Below, in pieces: positions 9,963-17,804 of a DNA stretch of 64,000 nucleotides. A program made the position numbers and the translations under genes. The DNA lies in NCBI RefSeq assembly GCF_015319165.1, contig NZ_JADIVZ010000002.1:124001-188000 (forward strand). The letters are read 5' to 3'. Source of the DNA: Nocardioides acrostichi (GTDB lineage: Bacteria > Actinomycetota > Actinomycetes > Propionibacteriales > Nocardioidaceae). Numbering within the stretch: position 1 is the stretch's first letter; every line of letters begins with the position of its first letter. A model generated the notes under the pieces. The model did no database searches. It was not told the origin of the DNA and saw only the letters and a program-made list of their open reading frames with translations.

Positions 9963-10201
9963 CCGAGCGCGACCGAGCCGAAGTGCTACGCCGTGCTACG
10001 GGCGTGGGCATGGGCACCATCTCCCAACGCGAGCTTCGCAACGACAACGCCGGACTATTGCCGGGCAGCCACCTGCGCTCCCTCGATGCGCTACATCTCG
10101 CGGCCGCGCTGGCCTTGGACGTCGATGCAGTGCTCACCTACGACCAGCGACTGGCACAGAGCTGTCGCGACCTGGGCATCGACGTGCTCGCCCCGGTCTG
10201 A
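9959..10201 (+). pseudogene. VapC-like PIN-domain toxin, C-terminal remnant
   Basis: This 80-codon frame overlaps the methyltransferase stop by GTGA. Its sequence matches only the C-terminal half of a PIN-domain VapC toxin: LRSLDALHLAAAL (the conserved S-x-D-A-x-H-L-A-x-A motif with one metal-binding Asp), then DAVLTYDQRLAQSCRDLGI and a short tail. The N-terminal metal-binding Asp (usually within the first ten residues, YLDTSA-like) and the middle acidic residues are missing, so it should not be an active RNase. No antitoxin gene is adjacent. CTA leucine codons appear several times here and are rare in the surrounding genes, which suggests acquired DNA. I read it as the debris of a lost toxin-antitoxin pair. 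Confidence 0.65.
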
Positions 10202-10268
10202 CGCCGGTCTGACGCCGGTCCCGGCCTGTTCCTGGGCCTGTTCTTCGGGCCAGTCCTCTGGCCGGCCC

Positions 10269-11588
10269 TCAGCGGACGGCGGGCAACGTGTGCGGCGCGC
10301 CGGGGCGCACCATGAGGATCTGGTCGACTCCCATGCGACCGTCGCGGAAGGCCATGGAGCCGCCCACGAGGTAGAGCTCCCACACGCGTACGACCTCCTC
10401 GCCCATGAGGTCGACGAGCCGCTCGCGGTTGAGGTTGAAGCGCTGGAGCCAGCCGGCGACGGTGAGCACGTAGTGCTCACGCAGCGCGTGCACGTCGCGC
10501 ACCTCCAAACCGCCCTTCTCCAGCAGCGAGACGGTGTCGCCGACCGGGCGCATGTACATGTCGGGGGCGATGAAGTTCTCGATGAACGGCCCGCCGCCGG
10601 GCCACTTGCCGGTGCGCGACATCTGCTGGATCAGCACCCGACCGCCCGGCCGCACCGAGTCGTGCAGCACCTGCGCGTAGGTCGGGTAGTTCTTCTGACC
10701 GACGTGCTCACCCATCTCGAGCGAGCCGACCGCGTCGTACTCCTGGCCGCGGGCCGGGACGGCGTCGCGGTAGTCCTGGAGCCGGATCTCGACTCGGTCG
10801 CCCAGGCCGCGCTCGGCGATGCGGGCGTCGATGAACTTCTTCTGCTCCGCCGCGATCGTGACACCGGTGACCTGCGCGCCGAAGTGCTCGGCGGCGTGCA
10901 GCGAGAGCGAACCCCAACCGCAGCCGATGTCGAGCATCCGCATGCCGGGCTCGAGGCCGAGCTTGGTGCACACCAGGTCGAGCTTGGCGCGCTGCGCCTC
11001 CTCCAGCGGCTGGTCGGGGTCGGAGTGGTAGCCGCACGAGTAGGCCATCTGCGGCTCGAGGATCAACGCGTAGAACTCGTTGGAGAGGTCGTAGTGGAAC
11101 GAGATGGCCGAGCGGTCACGCAGCTTGGAGTGCAGACGACCGCGGACCTTCGCCTGCGAGTCCGGGTTGGCCGGACGACGGCCGAGAGCGCCGAGGTCGA
11201 GTGCGGCGCGTACGGCCTCGACCACGGCTCCGGGAGTCGGCCGCACCCCCGAGAGGCCGCGCTCGGCGGCCACGGCGAAGGCGTGCGTCAGGGCAGCGTC
11301 GAGATCCCATCCGTCGATCGGAAGCACGTCGAGCTCGCCGGTGACGTAGGCCTGGGCGGCCCCCAACTCGCCCGGGTGCCAGAGCAGCCGCCGTACGGCG
11401 TCGGGGGAGCGCAGTGCGACCACCGGGGCCGAGGGGTCGGAGGCGGGCACGAACTCCGAGCCGTCCCAGCAGCGCAGCCGCACCGGCAGCTCACCGCGCA
11501 GGAACGGGTGCAGCACCTCCGCGAGTCGGTGGGCGACGCCCCCCTGCTGTGCGGAAGCGGGAGCGGAGGTGGTCGTCGTGGCGGTCAT
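10269..11588 (-). CDS. Cyclopropane-fatty-acyl-phospholipid synthase family methyltransferase (second copy)
   Basis: A 439-residue CFA-synthase-family enzyme that uses SAM to modify the double bond of phospholipid-bound unsaturated acyl chains. The N-terminal lipid-binding region is followed by SFHYDLSNEFYALILEP and the SAM-binding motif LDIGCGWGSLSLHAAEHFG, with VTGVTIAAEQKKF downstream. ATG 11588 overlaps the stop of the preceding CFA-like gene by 4 nt (ATGA), making it the last gene of the minus-strand sigK-type operon. The mycobacterial counterpart at this locus is ufaA1. Whether the product is a cyclopropane, a methyl branch or a methylated furan-fatty-acid precursor cannot be told from sequence. 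Confidence 0.9.
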   Translation of the reverse strand: MTATTTTSAPASAQQGGVAHRLAEVLHPFLRGELPVRLRCWDGSEFVPASDPSAPVVALRSPDAVRRLLWHPGELGAAQAYVTGELDVLPIDGWDLDAALTHAFAVAAERGLSGVRPTPGAVVEAVRAALDLGALGRRPANPDSQAKVRGRLHSKLRDRSAISFHYDLSNEFYALILEPQMAYSCGYHSDPDQPLEEAQRAKLDLVCTKLGLEPGMRMLDIGCGWGSLSLHAAEHFGAQVTGVTIAAEQKKFIDARIAERGLGDRVEIRLQDYRDAVPARGQEYDAVGSLEMGEHVGQKNYPTYAQVLHDSVRPGGRVLIQQMSRTGKWPGGGPFIENFIAPDMYMRPVGDTVSLLEKGGLEVRDVHALREHYVLTVAGWLQRFNLNRERLVDLMGEEVVRVWELYLVGGSMAFRDGRMGVDQILMVRPGAPHTLPAVR

Positions 11589-12913
11589 GCGATCTCCCGG
11601 GTCAGGACCAGCTGGTAGTCGTCGATGTAGCCCGACGCGAAGCCGGCGCGGGAGTACTCCAGGTAGAAGTGCCACATGCGGCAGAACACCTCGTCGAAGC
11701 CCAGCGCCAGCACCTGCTCGCGTGCGGCGAGGAACGCGTCGTCCCACAGCCGCAGCGTCTCGGCGTAGTGCTGGCCGAACTGGAGCCGCTCGGTGAGCCG
11801 GAGCGAGGTGTGCTCGCGGGTGATCCGGTCGATCGCCTCGACCGAGGGCAGCAGCCCACCCGGGAAGATGTACTTGTGGATCCACGTGTAGGTGTTGCGC
11901 GTGGCCTGCATCCGGTCGTCGGGCATGGTGATCGCCTGGATGGCGACCTTGCCGCCGGGGGCGAGCACCCGGTCGATGGTCTCGAAGTAGGTGTCCCAGA
12001 AGTCGTAGCCGACGGCCTCGATCATCTCGACCGAGACGACGGCGTCGTAGCTGCCGGTGACGTCGCGGTAGTCGGTGAGCGTGACGTCGACGGCCGCGGA
12101 GAAGCCGGCGGCGGCGATGCGCTCGTCGGCGAGCGCCTTCTGCTCACTGGAGAGGGTGATGGTGTGCACCGTGGCTCCGCGGCGCGCGGCCCGGATGGCG
12201 AGTTCGCCCCAGCCCGAGCCGATCTCGAGCACCCGGCTGCCCTCGGTGACGCCGGCGGCGTCGAGCAACCGCTCGATCTTGCGCGCCGAGGCCTCCTCGA
12301 GCGTGTCGGCGGCCACTGCACCCGGAGGAGAGGCGACCAGTCGGACGGCGTCGCGCCCGGCGAGGGTGTCGGCGGTCTCGGTGACAGCGGTGTCCCACAG
12401 GGCCGCCGAGTAGCTCATCGTCGGATCGAGGAACAACTCGAAGAGCTCGTTGGAGAGGTCGTAGTGGTGAGAGATGTTCGAGCGTGAGTTCTTCTTGCTC
12501 GAGCGCTGGCGGCGCGGCGGACGCTTGACCACCAGCGCACGCAGCCGCTGCAGCGACTGGGGCACGAGGTCGGCGATCTCCTCGGCCAGCACGGTGAGGA
12601 ACCCGCCGAGGTCGGCGGCGTCCCACGCACCGGTCTGGTAGGCCTCGCCGAACCCGATGAGCTGGTCGCGGCCGATGCGCGCGAAGAACTCCTCCGGGTC
12701 GTGCACGGTCATCTCCGGACCGCCCCGGCCCAGGGTGCGACCCCCGACGTGCACGGTGACGTCGAGTCGCTCCACGGCGGCGGTGAAGAGGCGCTGGGCG
12801 ATCCGGCTCGAGACGCGCGTGCGGAAGCCGGCCGGGACCGGCGCGAGGCCGGGCCAGCGCTGGGCGTCGGGGCGCGTCGTCGGGCGCGGGGGTACGGCGG
12901 TGGGAGTGGTCAT
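11585..12913 (-). CDS. Cyclopropane-fatty-acyl-phospholipid synthase family methyltransferase (first copy)
   Basis: A 442-residue CFA-synthase-family protein, clearly paralogous to the next gene in order and strand but well diverged from it. Landmarks are SNISHHYDLSNELFELFLDP, the SAM loop VLEIGSGWGELAIRAARRG and HTITLSSEQKALADERI. A basic stretch (KRPPRRQRSSKKNSRS) precedes the catalytic core. ATG 12913 overlaps the stop of the FAD/DUF1365 fusion gene by ATGA. Two adjacent CFA-like genes in one operon suggest two different chemistries or chain specificities within one lipid-modifying pathway. Confidence 0.9.
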   Translation of the reverse strand: MTTPTAVPPRPTTRPDAQRWPGLAPVPAGFRTRVSSRIAQRLFTAAVERLDVTVHVGGRTLGRGGPEMTVHDPEEFFARIGRDQLIGFGEAYQTGAWDAADLGGFLTVLAEEIADLVPQSLQRLRALVVKRPPRRQRSSKKNSRSNISHHYDLSNELFELFLDPTMSYSAALWDTAVTETADTLAGRDAVRLVASPPGAVAADTLEEASARKIERLLDAAGVTEGSRVLEIGSGWGELAIRAARRGATVHTITLSSEQKALADERIAAAGFSAAVDVTLTDYRDVTGSYDAVVSVEMIEAVGYDFWDTYFETIDRVLAPGGKVAIQAITMPDDRMQATRNTYTWIHKYIFPGGLLPSVEAIDRITREHTSLRLTERLQFGQHYAETLRLWDDAFLAAREQVLALGFDEVFCRMWHFYLEYSRAGFASGYIDDYQLVLTREIA

Positions 12914-14958
12914 CGGGTCACGCCTTCCTGGTGGTGGGCGGGCCGGGGGCGCACGGGCAGGCGCCGCAGCCACAGCCAGATGCCGTGCATGCGGATCAGC
13001 GCCGACCCGCGCAGAGCAGCGGTGGCAGCCCGCCGGGGCCGCACGTCGGCACGGTACCCGGTGAGGTGTGCGCTGAATGCGGCGTCCCCGCTCTCGGTCG
13101 AGGGATGCAAGGTGACGGCGATGGAGATCCGGTCGCCGGGCAGCGGCACCGCGAGCTCGTAGTCGCCGTCGGTGCCGTGGAAGGGGGAGACGTACATCGA
13201 CTTCGGGGTGCGCGCTCGACCCTGCTCGTCGGGGTCGACGAGGTAGGCGTGCCGATCGCCGTAGGTGTTGTGCACCTCGACGACGCACGCCTCCTGGCGA
13301 CCATGATGGTCCAGCGCCCACCACACCGAGATCGGGTTGAAGCAGTAGCCGAAGGCACGCGGCTGGGTCGCGAGCAGGATCCGCCCGGCCGGGTCGAGAG
13401 TGCGACCCTGGGTCTCCAGGAACGCCTCGAGGTTCTCGCGCAGGGTGCGCTCAGGGGCGCCGAGGTGGTCGCGGGACTCGAACGTGCCGCGGGCGAAGGC
13501 CAGCGGACGGTGGTCGGGCAGGTCGTCGACGTCGACGAGCCAGTGGTGCGAGGCATGCTCGAACGACCGCTTCCACGGCGTTCTGCGCGTGTGCGTGATG
13601 GTCGTGCGGTACACCGCCGGCGTGTGCGGCGCCGGCGGTGCACCGTCGGTGAGGACGGCCGGCGCGGGCCAGCTGAGACCCAGGCGGGTTGCTGCCACCG
13701 AGCCCGAGCGTGCGCCGTCCTCGTGAAACCCCCAGCCGTGGTAGGCGCCGGCGAAGGCGACCCGGGTGGTGCCGATCTCGGGCAGCCGCCGTTGCGCCGC
13801 TACCGAGGCGGGGGTGTAGAGGGGGTGCTCGTACTCCATCCGGTCGAGCACCGTCGAGGGGTCCACCAGGTGCTCGCCACCGAGGGTGACGAGGTAGTGG
13901 GTCTGGGTGTCGAGCCGCTGTAGGCGGGTGAGGTCGTAGGTGACCGTCACGCCGTCGCCGGCCCGGCGCGGACGCCGGAAGTTCCAGCTCGCCCACGTGT
14001 TCTCGTTGTCCGGCAGCAGCGAGGTGTCGGTGTGCAGCAGCGCCGGGTTGCTCGAGTACGGCATGGCGGAGAGGACGTCGCGCTGGAGCGTCGTCGGCTC
14101 GGCCAGCATCGCCAGCGCCTGGTGCGGGTGGGTGGCCACGACGACGGCGTCGTAGGCGTCGACCGCGCCGTTGCCGTCGGTGATCTCGACGCTCGTGGGC
14201 GTCTCGCGCAGCGACGTGACCTTGGTGCCGGTGCGGATGGTGCCGCCGGCCCCGAGGAGCGCGGCCTGGACCTTCTCGACGTAGCGGTGCGAGCCGCCGC
14301 TGACCGTGCGCCAGGTGGGCGAGCCGAACACGCTCAGCATGCCGTGGTGGGAGAGGAATGCGAAGAGATAGCGCGCCGGGTAGTCGAGGGCCACCTCGGG
14401 GTCGCAGGACCACACTGCGGCCACCATCGGCTCCATGAAGTGCTGCACGAAGTACGCCGAGAAGCCGCCGTCGGCGAGGAAGGCGCGCAGGGTCCGGTCG
14501 TCGTCCGCGCCCTCGGCGGCCGCCAGCAGCGCCTTGGCCTGCCGGTGGAACCGAGGGATCTCGGTGAGCATGCGCAGATAGGCGGCGTTGGTGAGGTGGC
14601 CGCGGCTGGGCAGCACGCCCCGGCGCCCGAGGGCACCGGCCCACTCCAGCCCGGAGGTCTCGTCGCTGATCGACATCGACATCTCAGAGGGCTGCGTCGC
14701 CACGCCCAGCTCGGCGAAGAGCCGCAGCATCGTGGGGTAGGTGCGCCGGTTGTGCACGATGAACCCGGTGTCGATGCCGAGCGTGTGCCCCGTCTGGGGG
14801 TCGACGACATCGTGGGTGTCGGCGTGCCCGCCGAGCCGGGTGTCGGCCTCGTAGAGGGTCACCTCGGCGGTGCGCGAGGCGATGTAGGCGGCCACGAGTC
14901 CGGCGACGCCGGACCCGATGACGGCCACCGTGCGGGGAGTGGTCGGGGAGTCGGGCAC
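12910..14958 (-). CDS. FAD-dependent oxidoreductase fused to DUF1365
   Basis: A 682-residue fusion. Residues 1 to about 430 are an amine-oxidase-like FAD protein: dinucleotide-binding VAVIGSGVAGLVAAY at the N-terminus, ADTRLGGHADT, and a C-terminal FAD contact near VAFAGAYHGWGFHEDGA. Residues about 447-675 are a complete DUF1365 domain with AFGYCFNPISVWW and VEVHNTYGDRHAY. In Mycobacterium the two halves are separate neighbours of sigK (Rv0449c and Rv0448c, from memory). Nothing between the halves looks like a stop or frameshift, so the fusion appears genuine. Start GTG 14958 (or TTG 14964, which overlaps the anti-sigma stop); both give a typical N-terminus. Confidence 0.88.
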   Translation of the reverse strand: MPDSPTTPRTVAVIGSGVAGLVAAYIASRTAEVTLYEADTRLGGHADTHDVVDPQTGHTLGIDTGFIVHNRRTYPTMLRLFAELGVATQPSEMSMSISDETSGLEWAGALGRRGVLPSRGHLTNAAYLRMLTEIPRFHRQAKALLAAAEGADDDRTLRAFLADGGFSAYFVQHFMEPMVAAVWSCDPEVALDYPARYLFAFLSHHGMLSVFGSPTWRTVSGGSHRYVEKVQAALLGAGGTIRTGTKVTSLRETPTSVEITDGNGAVDAYDAVVVATHPHQALAMLAEPTTLQRDVLSAMPYSSNPALLHTDTSLLPDNENTWASWNFRRPRRAGDGVTVTYDLTRLQRLDTQTHYLVTLGGEHLVDPSTVLDRMEYEHPLYTPASVAAQRRLPEIGTTRVAFAGAYHGWGFHEDGARSGSVAATRLGLSWPAPAVLTDGAPPAPHTPAVYRTTITHTRRTPWKRSFEHASHHWLVDVDDLPDHRPLAFARGTFESRDHLGAPERTLRENLEAFLETQGRTLDPAGRILLATQPRAFGYCFNPISVWWALDHHGRQEACVVEVHNTYGDRHAYLVDPDEQGRARTPKSMYVSPFHGTDGDYELAVPLPGDRISIAVTLHPSTESGDAAFSAHLTGYRADVRPRRAATAALRGSALIRMHGIWLWLRRLPVRPRPAHHQEGVTR

Positions 14959-14960
14959 GC

Positions 14961-15701
14961 TCAAGCCTCGTCGAGATCGATCAGCACAGCCGAGGAGAGG
15001 TTGGGCGTGGTCGCGCCGCCGGCCTGCTCGACGGTGATGCCGACAGCGTCGGCTCCCGCGGCGTCGCCGGAGAGCAGGACGATGTTGTCGGGGCCCGACG
15101 GCATGAGGCCGGCACCGGTGAGCTGACCGTCCTTGCGCAGCCACAGCTCGAAGACCTTGTCCTTGCCCGGGTCGGGCATGTCGCTGGTCACGATGTAGGC
15201 GCGGCCCAGGGTGTGTGAGCGCACCACGGTCGCGGTGGCGCCGTTGTCGAGTCGGGTGGTGACCGTCTGGGCGTCGCTCGCGCTGAACACCCGGCACTCG
15301 CCGGCGCCGAGGTCGGCGGGGCAGCCGGTGCGGTCGCGTACGGTCTCGTAGCCGACGGCGCCGGCCGCAGCGAGCAGGACGACCGCGGCCGCAGCGGCCA
15401 CCAGTCGCGGCGCGCGCCGACGCCGTGCCTCGGCGAGCGAGGTGACCAGCGGAGGGAGCGGCCGGACGGCGGCAGCGTCGGCGAGTACCCGGTCGCGCAG
15501 CGACGCCGGGGGCACGGTGGCGGAGAGGTCGGCGAGCACGGTGGCGGTGGCCGCGAGCTCGGCGGTCTCGGCGCGGCAGTCGGCGCACTCGGAGAGGTGT
15601 TGCTCGAAGAGCTCGCGCTCGTCGTCGTCGAGGGCGTCGACGGCGTAGGCGCCGGTCAGTGCGTGCAGGTCGCGCTCCGACCAGCCGGATCGGGCGTTCA
15701 T
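14961..15701 (-). CDS. rskA: Anti-sigma factor, RskA-like
   Basis: A 246-residue single-pass membrane anti-sigma factor. The N-terminal cytoplasmic part carries HLSECADC, a zinc-binding anti-sigma H-x3-C-x2-C motif that docks on the ECF sigma factor. One transmembrane helix (LVAAAAAVVLLAAAGAVGYE, about residues 95-118) follows, and then an extracytoplasmic RskA domain (VFELWLRKDGQLTGAG). ATG 15701 overlaps the sigma-factor stop (ATGA), the usual coupling of a sigma/anti-sigma pair. By analogy with mycobacterial RskA it would sequester SigK until regulated proteolysis releases it; the mechanism is inferred. Confidence 0.87.
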   Translation of the reverse strand: MNARSGWSERDLHALTGAYAVDALDDDERELFEQHLSECADCRAETAELAATATVLADLSATVPPASLRDRVLADAAAVRPLPPLVTSLAEARRRRAPRLVAAAAAVVLLAAAGAVGYETVRDRTGCPADLGAGECRVFSASDAQTVTTRLDNGATATVVRSHTLGRAYIVTSDMPDPGKDKVFELWLRKDGQLTGAGLMPSGPDNIVLLSGDAAGADAVGITVEQAGGATTPNLSSAVLIDLDEA

Positions 15702-16300
15702 GATCCCACTCCCAGCGTGTCTCGAAGTCTGATGAGTCCGTCGCGGATCCGCGTCTTCGCGGTACCGACGGGGAGCTCGAGGAGCCCGGCGACCTCGGTG
15801 TGCGTGTAGCCACCGAAGTAGGCCAGCTCGACCGCCTCGCGTTGCACGGCGGTGAGCGAGTCGAGCGCGGACCGCACCCGGCGGGCCTCCAGCGACGCGT
15901 GCGCTGCCTCGGCGGTGGCGTCGTGGGGGGTGGCCTGGTTGCGGTGGTGATACGTGGTGTCTCGTCGTGACGACGCCTCGGCCGACCGGACCCGGTCGAC
16001 CGCCCTTCGGTGGGTCAGCGTGAGCAGCCACGAGATGGGGCTGCCCTGGCGTTCGTCGAAGCGGGCGGCGGTGCGCCAGACCTCGAGGAACGCCTCTTGG
16101 GCCACTTCCTCGGCCTGGGCCGAGTCGCGCACGATCCGCAGGGCGAGGCCGTAGACCCGGCTGCTGGTGGCGTCGTACAGCTCGGCGAACGCCTGCTGGT
16201 CGCCGCGGGCGGCGGAGCGCAGCAGTGCCGCGAGGTCGGGCCCGCCGGCCGGGGCCCCGCGGTGCGGGGCCCCGTCGGCGAGAGGTGTCGGCTCGATCAT
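15698..16300 (-). CDS. sigK: ECF RNA polymerase sigma factor, SigK-like
   Basis: A 200-residue ECF sigma factor with region 2 (AFAELYDATSSRVYGLALRIV, EVAQEAFLEVW, and SWLLTLTHRRAVDRVR) and region 4 (LTAVQREAVELAYFGGYTH followed by LLELPVGTAKTRIRDGL). Assignment to SigK rests on its neighbours: RskA-like anti-sigma, FAD oxidoreductase, DUF1365, CFA-like enzyme and an MPT83-like fasciclin protein are the mycobacterial sigK locus and regulon. ATG 16300 has GGGAG about 12 nt upstream; ATG 16348 is an alternative that adds 16 residues. It is co-directional with the fasciclin gene and probably co-transcribed with it. Confidence 0.87.
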   Translation of the reverse strand: MIEPTPLADGAPHRGAPAGGPDLAALLRSAARGDQQAFAELYDATSSRVYGLALRIVRDSAQAEEVAQEAFLEVWRTAARFDERQGSPISWLLTLTHRRAVDRVRSAEASSRRDTTYHHRNQATPHDATAEAAHASLEARRVRSALDSLTAVQREAVELAYFGGYTHTEVAGLLELPVGTAKTRIRDGLIRLRDTLGVGS

Positions 16301-16379
16301 CGAGACCGATTCTCCCTTGTCTGCGTGACCGGTGTCGACGAGATGCATCGATTCACCACCGGTCGGCTGATCGGATCGA

Positions 16380-17039
16380 TCAGGAGGCGGGCATCAGCAC
16401 GGAGTCGATGACGTACACCGTGGCGTTCGCGGTCGGGATGTTGCCGCAGATCACGTTGGCCGGGGTGTCGCCGTTCTCGACGGTCATGCCGCTGGTGTCG
16501 CCGTCGACGGTCACCTTGTCGCCGTTGAGCGTCTCGTGGGTGCCCACGATGGCCGATGGGTCGAGCTGCTCGCCGATGACGTGGTGGGTCAAGATGGCGG
16601 TCAGCGTGGTCTTGTCGGCGAGAACCTTGTTGAGGGTCTTCTCGGGGATCTTCTTGAACGCGTCGTCGGTCGGGGCGAACACGGTGAGGGCGTCGGCCTT
16701 GTTCAGCGTGTCGACGAGATCGGCCTTGCCCACGGCCGTGACCAGCGTCGTGAGCAGCGGGTTGTTGCTGGCCGCCGTGGCGACCGGGTCGCTCACCATG
16801 CCGTCGAAGGAGCCCTTGCCCGAGGTCGGGATGGCCGAGCAGCCCTCGCCGAAGGTGTCGGCACCGGCACCCGAGGCGGCCTCGGTGCTGTCGTCGCTCG
16901 AGGCGCTGGAGGAGGAGGACGAGTTGTCGCTCGCGGTGGAGCCGCCGTCGTCGTCGCTGCTGCACGCGGCGAGGCCGAACGAGAGGACGGCCGCGGTGGC
17001 GGTGATGGCGGAGGTGCGGCGGAGAGTGGTGCGCTTCAT
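16380..17039 (-). CDS. Fasciclin-domain lipoprotein, MPT70/MPT83-like
   Basis: A 219-residue exported lipoprotein. The signal peptide ends in a lipobox (LAAC, Cys26), followed by a Ser/Asp-rich low-complexity tether to about residue 60 and one FAS1 domain with ALTVFAPTDDAFKKIP and a terminal NATVYVIDSVLMP. MPT83 and MPT70, the closest known architecture, are surface or secreted FAS1 proteins and the main targets of mycobacterial SigK. Here the gene sits directly upstream of sigK on the same strand, after a SigK-type promoter candidate (17,089-17,115), so it probably heads an autoregulated operon. FAS1 domains mediate adhesion; the ligand is unknown. Confidence 0.9.
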   Translation of the reverse strand: MKRTTLRRTSAITATAAVLSFGLAACSSDDDGGSTASDNSSSSSSASSDDSTEAASGAGADTFGEGCSAIPTSGKGSFDGMVSDPVATAASNNPLLTTLVTAVGKADLVDTLNKADALTVFAPTDDAFKKIPEKTLNKVLADKTTLTAILTHHVIGEQLDPSAIVGTHETLNGDKVTVDGDTSGMTVENGDTPANVICGNIPTANATVYVIDSVLMPAS

Positions 17040-17088
17040 GGGGAGATGCCTTCCTTCAGGGTTGGCTCGATGTTGCTGTCGGTGAGTC

Positions 17089-17115
17089 CTTCGGTGCCGT
17101 ACCCAGGTCGGATGG
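17089..17115 (-). promoter_or_regulatory. Candidate SigK-type promoter upstream of the fasciclin-sigK operon
   Basis: Read on the minus strand, CCATCC (17115-17110) is followed after 15 nt by CCGAAG (17094-17089). I recall the mycobacterial SigK consensus as CCATCC, a spacer of about 16-17 nt, then CCGAAT, so this fits apart from slightly short spacing and one mismatch. It would place the transcript start about 40 nt before ATG 17039, with an AAGGAAGG Shine-Dalgarno between. The consensus is from memory and should be checked. Confidence 0.5.
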
Positions 17116-17169
17116 GTGCGGATTTCCCCGATTGCGCTGTTCTCCTGTGTTCTGGGTCACACCTTCACT

Positions 17170-17235
17170 GACCTGCCACGAGTTTTCACGTGACCCGTCG
17201 CCAGTTTTCACGTGACCTGCCACGAGTTTTCAGCC
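17170..17235. repeat. Three tandem 22-bp repeats (second family)
   Basis: AGTTTTCAC starts at 17181 and 17203, with AGTTTTCAG at 17225, an exact 22-bp period. The fuller unit is AGTTTTCACGTGACC plus about seven variable bases. The period equals that of the array at 1171-1238 although the sequences are unrelated. It lies just beyond the stop of the lipoprotein gene (17,243) and upstream of the fasciclin promoter. Confidence 0.7.
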
Positions 17236-17242
17236 GGAACGA

Positions 17243-17632
17243 TCAGTCACAGAAGTACTGGGCGTGGGAGGCAGGCGTGAAGACGAGCCTCACCGGGATC
17301 TCGGTGGATGTGAACACGGCACGGTCGGACGCCGTCCGCCTCAGCGTGCCTCGGATGCTCTGCGGCCACCCCTTCGGCGGGTTGCCGCTGCCGTCGTCGC
17401 GGCGCGTCGTGCGCCACGTCGCCCCGTCGATGCGCGTGAATTCCACCCCGCAGTGCGCGTAGACCGCGAAGTGCGCGGTGGATCCGACCGGGAACTCGTC
17501 CATGGGACTCCGAGAGGCTTCGGTGCTCGGGGCGGCTGCCGCAGGAGGGGTCGACTCGGAGGTGACCTCGGTCGATGAGCACGCCGCGAGCGACGCGACG
17601 ACTACCAGTGCTGTTGCGTACTCGCTTCTCAT
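17243..17632 (-). CDS. Small hypothetical lipoprotein
   Basis: A 129-residue protein I do not recognise. The N-terminus is a lipoprotein signal peptide with lipobox LAAC (Cys18), then a Ser/Thr/Pro-rich spacer to about residue 45. The globular remainder contains VYAHCGVEFTRIDGATWRTT and a C-terminal Cys in AQYFCD, so the mature part has two cysteines that could form a disulfide. The pattern resembles many small extracytoplasmic actinobacterial proteins of unknown role. It is not coupled to its neighbours; a non-coding repeat-bearing gap separates it from the membrane-protein gene upstream. Confidence 0.75.
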   Translation of the reverse strand: MRSEYATALVVVASLAACSSTEVTSESTPPAAAAPSTEASRSPMDEFPVGSTAHFAVYAHCGVEFTRIDGATWRTTRRDDGSGNPPKGWPQSIRGTLRRTASDRAVFTSTEIPVRLVFTPASHAQYFCD

Positions 17633-17699
17633 GACCAGTGGACGCGATGGTCTCGGCTCGGTTCCTCGGGCGGAGGAGTCGGGGGACGCCGCTGGTTGG

Positions 17700-17770
17700 C
17701 TCGCTGGGTCTCGACGACGCTCGATTTCGACACGCCTTCGCCTCCGGCATCCGGCGGCTCAATCCACCGG
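17700..17770. repeat. Partial copy of the dispersed palindromic repeat
   Basis: This stretch carries GATTTCGACACGCCTTCG followed by GCATCCGGCGGCTCAATCCA, matching the right half of the 4398-4588 element (TTTCGACACGCCTCCGCC and GGCATCCGGCGGCTCAACCA) with a few differences. No matching left half is visible, so it looks like a decayed or half element between two minus-strand genes. Confidence 0.6.
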
Positions 17771-17804
17771 CTGGCGCTCCCTGCTCGACCACCGGCGCAG
17801 GTGT

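Noticed and set aside
9261..10201. Methyltransferase and VapC-like frame as a two-gene toxin-antitoxin variant
   Set aside because: The PIN fragment lacks its N-terminal active-site Asp, and the methyltransferase has no antitoxin features; the GTGA overlap alone is not enough.
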